Shown piece by piece: positions 59,101 through 64,000 of a DNA stretch of 64,000 nt. Both the position numbers and the translations under genes were made by a program. The stretch covers positions 18,939,530 through 19,003,529 of the forward strand of contig JAAONU010000016.1 of the NCBI GenBank assembly GCA_012932295.1, given 5' to 3'. The notes below the pieces were generated by a model. It was not told the origin of the DNA and made no database searches. It saw only the letters and a list, made by a program, of their open reading frames with translations. The DNA comes from Cyclina sinensis. Lineage: Eukaryota; Mollusca; Bivalvia; Venerida; Veneridae. Numbering within the stretch: the stretch's first letter is position 1; each line of letters opens with the position of its first letter.

Positions 59101-62100
59101 CCTTGCAGCTTAAATCGATGTGAAACTCAATGTCAGTTTCTGAAACAATATTTAGAGAACATTTACCTGAACGATTTTTAGGTGACAAACTGCCCCTTGC
59201 ACAAAGTTGTCTCCCTTCAATGTAACACTTGTGCAAGCTTCCTGTATTGTGGACTTCACACATGGTATCACTCAGTGAGTTAAGTGGTGGACGCTCAGAG
59301 ATATCAATGGAACAATCAGCTGCTTGGAACCCATCATCACATGTACATGTACCTATAGGAAAAGTAACACTGAGATAATTGGCATATATTATTCAGGAAT
59401 CAGTCTTGAAATTTGGAAATCAAAAGGAAGTTTGTGTTCACATTAAATTACAATGTCTGAATGTTGTTCTTTTAAAAGACTCATAAATTAAATTATCTGT
59501 TGAATTAAAATTTCCAGAAAAGGAAAATATATATAATTTCAGAAATTCATATAGTGAGGCCTGTATTTTTTTTTTATAACCCTATGTAATAGGAGTTTGA
59601 GTGGGTAAAGCCTTAAAACTGAAATATGAAGATAGACTTCAATCTCTTTGGGATATGTCACCTCAGAGTTATACGCAGATCTACATACCATTACTACAGG
59701 TACCATGTCCAGAGCATTGGCCTGGACATGTCACATCCTTTATGGCATCTATAAGTGTTGTATTGGTGCTGGTTTTGGCTGTCCTCCTCACACTGTTTAC
59801 TCAAAGCATTCACAGCTGACTGTATAAAGTCTGTGTCTAGGTCATCCACAAACTAAAAACAGTAGAAAATATTGCACATAAAATTATCCTATTTTTGTAG
59901 TATGAAGGTATGATACAGCATGTCTACTGCACTGTTTAAACAGCTAGCTTTTATGGCGATATAGTCTAAATCCAAGCTGAGGCAGGCTGTTATTTATCGG
60001 GTAACAGATCTCTTCTGAAAGGAACTTAAATGGAATAAATTTCATTTTCTAAACTTTTGAAAGTAAAGTCTGTTTCACAGACGCACCAAAGAAAAAAAGT
60101 CACCAGTAAAGATTAAAGAAATGAAACTGAATTCAAAAGAATGCATACTTCTGAAAACACTTTTAAAGTTCGAAGAAAAAAGACACCTTGGGATTTTGAC
60201 ATACTGGTTATTTGGATGTTTTTGCATTGCTCTAATTTATGCTTTCATAACTACAGTGCAAGTTCTTCTCTATTTACCTTAATATCATCAACACAATTGA
60301 TCAGTTTTTCTGAAAGATCGTCAGGCTGAAGAATGTCAGCACAAGTATCAGCAAAAGAAGCTCCAGTCAATGCATTGTAACAGGTCTCATTGGCTTGTTC
60401 TAATGTAATCCCACTAGCTGTTGGGAAGGTAGCAATCTGTAAAATTATTAGATACATGATATATATTTAAAAAATATTGTGTAGGAGCATTAAGTATATG
60501 TACTTGCATTTTACAGTAAAAACTCATAATGAGGGCAACTCCAAAATGCAAACAACTCAATACTGCGACCTATTTTCATTGTCCTGATAAATTCCTTATG
60601 TAAATAAATCAATACAAGCAACTTGCTATTGCAATCTGCGACCAGAAAATTAGTCCTGAAAGCAGACTTTCCATTAAAAAATAAACTTGTTGCTATGACC
60701 AAGGCGAAATTGCAAAGAACAGTCTGTAAAGTGATAATTCTTGCATGACAACTGTTGTACATGTATGTATTTTACAACAACTGCATGCAAACAGAAAGCA
60801 ATTTGAGTGCAGACAGCGATTCTGACATAAATGTTATTATAACAATAGGTTCATAATGCTACCAATCACATCAGGCTCTTTTTGTTTGCACAATTTTTGA
60901 CATCTGCAATCTCAGTTATAAACTGGACACTGTAGGTACAATATCTGTACACTTAGTGAAACAACTTTATTTTATGCCTACCAATGAAATATAGGGAAAT
61001 ATCAGTGAGATAAAAGTGATAATACACCATTTTGATAATCCACTTTTTGTGACGGAACTACTTTTCCCCACCACGTAAATACAAGAGAATCCGCTGTATT
61101 TCAGACAGTGACAGCGAGTGAAATTTATTTACCTTGTTAAATCCAGTTATAATATTGAATTCCTGAGCCTAACTAGTTGTGAACAATGATGAAATTCGCC
61201 ATAAATTATTCAAAATGTCTGATTTGTTTACATAACTCACATGGACAATATCCAATATGGCCGACTTTCAATTCAATTGATTGAATATTACTGGGTATTA
61301 ATCCGCTTTTATAATTAAAGTATGTATGGCTAAAATTCAATAAATATTGATAAACTGTGTAGAGAAAAATAAATGTTATTTGATGAAAGTGTATTCACTT
61401 TATTTCAGCAGAAGTAAAGTTATCATATGTATTGGAGATTGTCTGCACTTTTTTTGTGCAGAGTAACCAAAGTACGCATTAACTGATTTGGAGCTCACCA
61501 TGGGAAATTTATTGAAGGCCCTGAGTAAAAATGTCATAAAATACCCATTTTTGACGTGTTGGCATAAAATAAAAAGAAAATTAGTTTGTTTTTTAGTGGA
61601 AGATGGGAATTTATTTCATCGAGTGAGCACCATATGTTAATATTTTCACAAGTGGCACAGGCCACTCAGTGAAAATATCACATATGGTGTTCACTCGATG
61701 AAATAAATTCTCATCTTCCCCAAAATCAAACAAATATCCTCTATATATCTCTATTGTGGCAGATATGTGTGTGGTATCCTATGAAAGGAGACATGCTTAC
61801 CTCAGGTTCAGCCAAAATATCAATATTCAAAGCCTCAAATGGATTTCCAACAGCTCTCTTTCTTCTTCCTGCAACAGTCTGTACTAACTGAGGACCTGCT
61901 GTTAATTCATTATCTGTAACCAAAACAAGTGCATTTATCTGATAAGTCACAGTAATTGTATCTTTAAGTTCAGGAATATGTTTGTGTTAACACATAACAG
62001 GTAATTACTCAGATTAGAATCAATGACCCAGATAATGTTGATCACAAAAACAGCTAGGCTTGGCACTTATCACTTCTGTGAAATTTGGTTGAAATTACCT

Positions 62101-63226
62101 AGAAGGTTTAAAAGAAAAAAAAAAGAATTTATGCATACATTTCTGATAGGATGCCATATTCATTGCAGACAAGATCATATTAATATGCAGTTCTTATATT
62201 TAATAACAGTAGCATTTTTACAACGAATATTTTGGATAATTTCTGTAAATTCTTAAAATATTTGATAAGAATTCTGTCCCAATATATAATTATTTCTTCA
62301 TAAATCTTCTAAATAAAACTGTCATACAAAAACGAGGAATTTATCAACAAACTAAATCAAAATTTACCCAATTTCAATTCACAGAATTCCACAAGGTCAC
62401 TAAGGTCACATGAGCAGCTTTCATCACTTCCAGTCCTTGGACACATGTCTTCTATGTAGGTCAGTGATGGGTCAGCATTTACTCCAAGGAACTGGTAGTC
62501 CTCTGTCACTCTGAACAAACAAAGACAAAGAAAGATGAAAAGTCACCTATTGTCAGTTAAAACTTAAATGGAAGAAAGGATAAAAGATGCTAACATTGAT
62601 TAAAAGGAACTGCTTTGTTGTTATCCTGTGTCACTATGCTCAGTAAACAGCCTGAATTCCCAGTATTGGTATAGTGAGTCAGGAAACTTGATATATCAAT
62701 GTATCAATTAAAAAAGAACTGAGAACTGGTAAATGGTATTTGGAAATATTTGATTATATAATAGCTACATGTAGAAAAAACATTGTTTGAACAGTACAAA
62801 AGTCCTTTTTTTTCTTTACAGACATCAATATAAAACTTGACTGAATAAAACTCACTTGCTTTTACATTATTTTACTTTAAAGCCAAAACAGACAAGCTAG
62901 AACTGTATTACACAGTTATCTATGAAAGAAATACAGTATATAAGGTAACTACAGTTGAAACACACAATCAAGCAAATGGTACTTAAGAAGAGTTTAGTTT
63001 CAAAACATAGTTTGGTCCTTTAATTTAGTACCCTTTACTACAATAATGATATGCCATCTCAAAAACAGAAATTAGAACTGTTTCAAAACTGAAATTTCAT
63101 ACAAAACTTACCCCCAGGTGGCTGCCCATGATTTAGAGTGGTCTTTAATGTCAATATCATTGAACGGATTACCATCAGTGTCATGAATGTCATTCTTCTT
63201 GTCACCATCATATATACCACATAGTC
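55855..63226 (-). CDS. VWD- and EGF-domain type I membrane protein (VWDE-like), 3' part, ten exons
   Basis: Exons in coding order: 63226-63112, 62510-62368, 61913-61801, 60436-60278, 59852-59689, 59352-59167, 58874-58633, 57726-57618, 57210-57048 and 56165-55964 (or to 55855). All introns are GT-AG and the phases agree except across exon 5. The order is: end of a von Willebrand D domain (LCGIYDGDKKNDI..DTDGNPFND), a Cys-rich segment, a furin-type site GRRKR-AVG, a Cys-rich C8-like segment, an EGF-like module CPGQCSGHGTCSNGTCTCDD, a further extracellular domain, a CYVNGECY..CYICD motif, a transmembrane helix and a Ser/Tyr/Arg-rich tail. It is probably an extracellular adhesion or mucin-like protein on the cell surface. 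The 5' part lies beyond the window. There are two apparent frame breaks (exons 5 and 10). Confidence 0.78.
57048..57210 (-). CDS. VWD/EGF gene exon 9: transmembrane exon
   Basis: Enters in phase 1, leaves in phase 2 ('CAATT|gtaagt'). A Thr/Glu-rich stalk (DNCPASTTTEEPYIE) precedes a hydrophobic helix of about 25 residues beginning LVIGLSAGAAGLLLVIVV and followed by Arg. This orders the protein as type I with the VWD/EGF part outside. Confidence 0.85.
57618..57726 (-). CDS. VWD/EGF gene exon 8: Cys-rich CYVNGECY motif
   Basis: 109 nt, phase 0 in, phase 1 out ('GTGT|gtaagt'). Encodes RASCYVNGECYRPLEPSKND and SCYICDVYTG. The C-x5-C ... C-x2-C pattern resembles the small Cys modules that follow VWD/EGF regions in VWDE-type proteins. 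Confidence 0.8.
58633..58874 (-). CDS. VWD/EGF gene exon 7: extracellular domain
   Basis: Two nearby acceptors exist. 'ttttcatag' would put a stop in frame after the exon 6 junction, whereas 'ggtaacag' at 58875-58877 keeps frame, so I start the exon at 58874. It encodes about 80 residues with VTCDLTQSGSLPLHAVLVSVS and a C-terminal CFSCKQQNQTEGTC. It ends 'AAAGAG|gtattt' in phase 0. Confidence 0.75.
59167..59352 (-). CDS. VWD/EGF gene exon 6: rest of EGF module and Cys-rich spacer
   Basis: Acceptor 'tttcctatag', phase 1. The first residues GTCTCDDGFQAADC complete the EGF module begun in exon 5. The end is MCEVHNTGSLHKCYIEGRQL and CARGSLSPKNRS, with donor 'TTCAG|gtaaat' in phase 1. The EGF half-split between exons 5 and 6 supports the model. 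Confidence 0.82.
59689..59852 (-). CDS. VWD/EGF gene exon 5, with a frame break
   Basis: Enters in phase 0 after 'ctgtttttag' as FVDDLDTDFIQSAVNALSKQ with CEEDSQ following. The downstream half is coding in the next frame: TSTNTTLIDAIKDVTCPGQ and CSGHGTCSN, up to 'AATG|gtatgt'. The exon is 164 nt; the flanking exons require a length that leaves one extra base (163 fits), so one base too many is present near 59775-59780 ('ccaaaaccagcacc' on the minus strand). The upstream part of the second frame has a stop, so no simple splice variant explains it. Confidence 0.72.
60278..60436 (-). CDS. VWD/EGF gene exon 4: C8-like Cys segment
   Basis: 159 nt, phase 0 at both ends (a symmetric exon). ITLEQANETCYNALTGASFA is followed by DTCADILQPDDLSEKLINC. 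The spacing C-x11-C-x15-C and acidic character recall the C8/TIL-like region behind VWD domains. One N-glycosylation sequon (NET). Confidence 0.82.
61582..61736. repeat. Long inverted repeat (hairpin) in intron 3 of the VWD/EGF gene
   Basis: Left arm 61582-61648 and right arm 61669-61736 are inverse copies with about 85-90% identity, for example 'tttatttcatcgagtgagca' against the complement of 'tgttcactcgatgaaataaa'. The loop 'aagtggcacaggccactca' itself folds (AGTGGC / GCCACT). No coding capacity. Confidence 0.9.
61801..61913 (-). CDS. VWD/EGF gene exon 3: furin-type cleavage site
   Basis: Phase 1 in, phase 0 out. Encodes DNELTAGPQLVQTVAGRRKR followed by AVGNPFEALNIDILAEPE. RRKR before Ala-Val fits the proprotein-convertase consensus R-x-K/R-R. 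Cleavage here would yield an N-terminal VWD part and a membrane-anchored C-terminal part. Confidence 0.82.
62368..62510 (-). CDS. VWD/EGF gene exon 2 (in window): Cys-rich segment after VWD
   Basis: 143 nt, phase 2 in and 1 out. VTEDYQFLGVNADPSLTYIE then DMCPRTGSDESCSCDLSDLV. The CSCD motif after a VWD domain is characteristic of VWDE-like proteins. Confidence 0.82.
63112..63226 (-). CDS. VWD/EGF gene exon 1 (in window): C-terminal part of the von Willebrand D domain
   Basis: Acceptor 'atcttctctag'. Encodes LCGIYDGDKKNDIHDTDGNP then FNDIDIKDHSKSWAATWG. The motif GLCGxxxGDxxND..T.DG.. followed by S.SW is the end of a VWD domain, including its Ca-binding Asp/Asn residues. Upstream exons are expected beyond 64000. 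Confidence 0.82.
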
Positions 63227-63229
63227 CTA

Positions 63230-64000
63230 GAGAAGATTGTAATAACATACACCGATCAGAGATAAGACCGAACATACACTTTGGATACAACACATGCTTA
63301 AAGCATGATGCTTTTAGGTTATATGGTTAATAATTATGGTTTAAGATGAGAAGAAATGAAAACTTTAAAAGCTTTTCTTTAATTTTGTGTAAACATATAC
63401 AGAAACTAGAACTGTGTCCATAGGACACAGATGCCCCCACTATGCATAAGAGCTCATAAACAAGGAGCATGTATATTCTGTATGTAAGATTTAGGTGGGG
63501 AACAATTTTTTTCTGTAGTTGGAAATGAATTGAGGTGTTTTGTATATTATTAATGCTGTCCTTTTATTTCAAAATTAGATATTTTATACTGAAACAAGGG
63601 CTGTCGGATGGACAGCACGCTTGACTATTCTTAGTGCTTGAAGGTATAATAAAAGCCTGAAATTAAAGATTTTTCAAAGTCTTAAAAGGGGAATAACTAA
63701 TAAAAATGCTTAACAGAGTTATGGGCCTTGACGGAATGACACAGTCTACTGCCAAGTTTGAACCAAATATCTGCAGTAGAAAGGGAAGAAATAGTGAAAA
63801 TGAGAAGCTTGCCCTAAAACTTTAACCCGATAGCCACGCCGCAAGTACAATAGACCTCCTTATTCTCTGAATAGTCGACATAAAAATGTTGTAAATATTT
63901 ATGTACTATGAGGAATCACATTAGCGAAGACGAAGAAAGAGACACACAAGTAATTACATGTTGCTGATATTAAAGTAAGCAGGTAAAATTTAAAAAATGT
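63230..64000. other. Intron of the VWD/EGF gene with two repeat fragments
   Basis: 63406-63510 is a copy of the left end at 24113 (TGTCC-ata-GGACA). 63593-63880 belongs to the 'acaagggctgtcggatggacagcacgc' family and ends near 'ctgaatagtcgaca'. No exon seen up to the edge. Confidence 0.45.

Overview
The window looks like AT-rich (roughly one-third GC, estimated by eye) nuclear DNA of a marine invertebrate, most likely a bivalve mollusc. The clues are a high density of pearl-like, Helentron-associated cassettes (about 145-165 bp cores, an ACGG microsatellite, a terminal hairpin), tRNA-derived SINEs, a Tc1-type transposon, a LINE fragment and widely spaced small exons with standard GT-AG splice sites. 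The assignment to bivalves is an inference from repeat style; no mitochondrial or rRNA marker is present. Nearly all simple open reading frames here are chance or repeat-derived. The genes had to be read from splice sites and codon phase.

Layout. 1-930: right part of a cassette element. 2480-6295: an old degenerate array that grades into a clean 135-bp satellite. 8280-12480: a 4-kb tract with almost no G on the plus strand, built from AACT-type and 17-bp repeats in a higher-order arrangement. 12619-13085: last exon of a degenerate retrotransposon-like gene. 13190-20320: cassettes inserted inside cassettes. 20320-28780: more cassettes, poly-G tracts and a CpG-rich cluster of inverted words (21785-22230). 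28780-33600: AT-rich DNA with nothing firm. 33628-33736: a possible small first coding exon on the minus strand behind a GC box.

Two protein genes are well supported. The first, on the plus strand (41221-46599), has four exons whose phases all agree and encodes a leucine-rich-repeat protein of 501 residues. An ETS-type CACTTCCGG motif lies 120 bp upstream of its ATG, and a 59-bp tandem duplication runs from its last codons into the 3' UTR. The second, on the minus strand (63226 to about 55855), has ten exons in the window and runs off the right edge. It encodes the C-terminal part of a type I membrane protein: end of a von Willebrand D domain, a furin-type RRKR site, cysteine-rich segments, an EGF-like module, a transmembrane helix and a short Ser/Tyr/Arg-rich tail. 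It is VWDE-like. Two of its exons contain an apparent frame break, so the copy is either polymorphic, mis-assembled at single bases or decaying.

Between the two genes lie a full-length but broken Tc1 element with TIRs and a TA duplication (47588-49038), a 5'-truncated LINE tail (about 49830-50680), and a 2.1-kb minus-strand cassette (51608-53696) flanked by two copies of one tRNA-derived SINE. I see no prokaryotic operon, CRISPR array or rRNA. The most unusual content is the cassette family: its end hairpins differ in sequence between copies yet stay base-paired.
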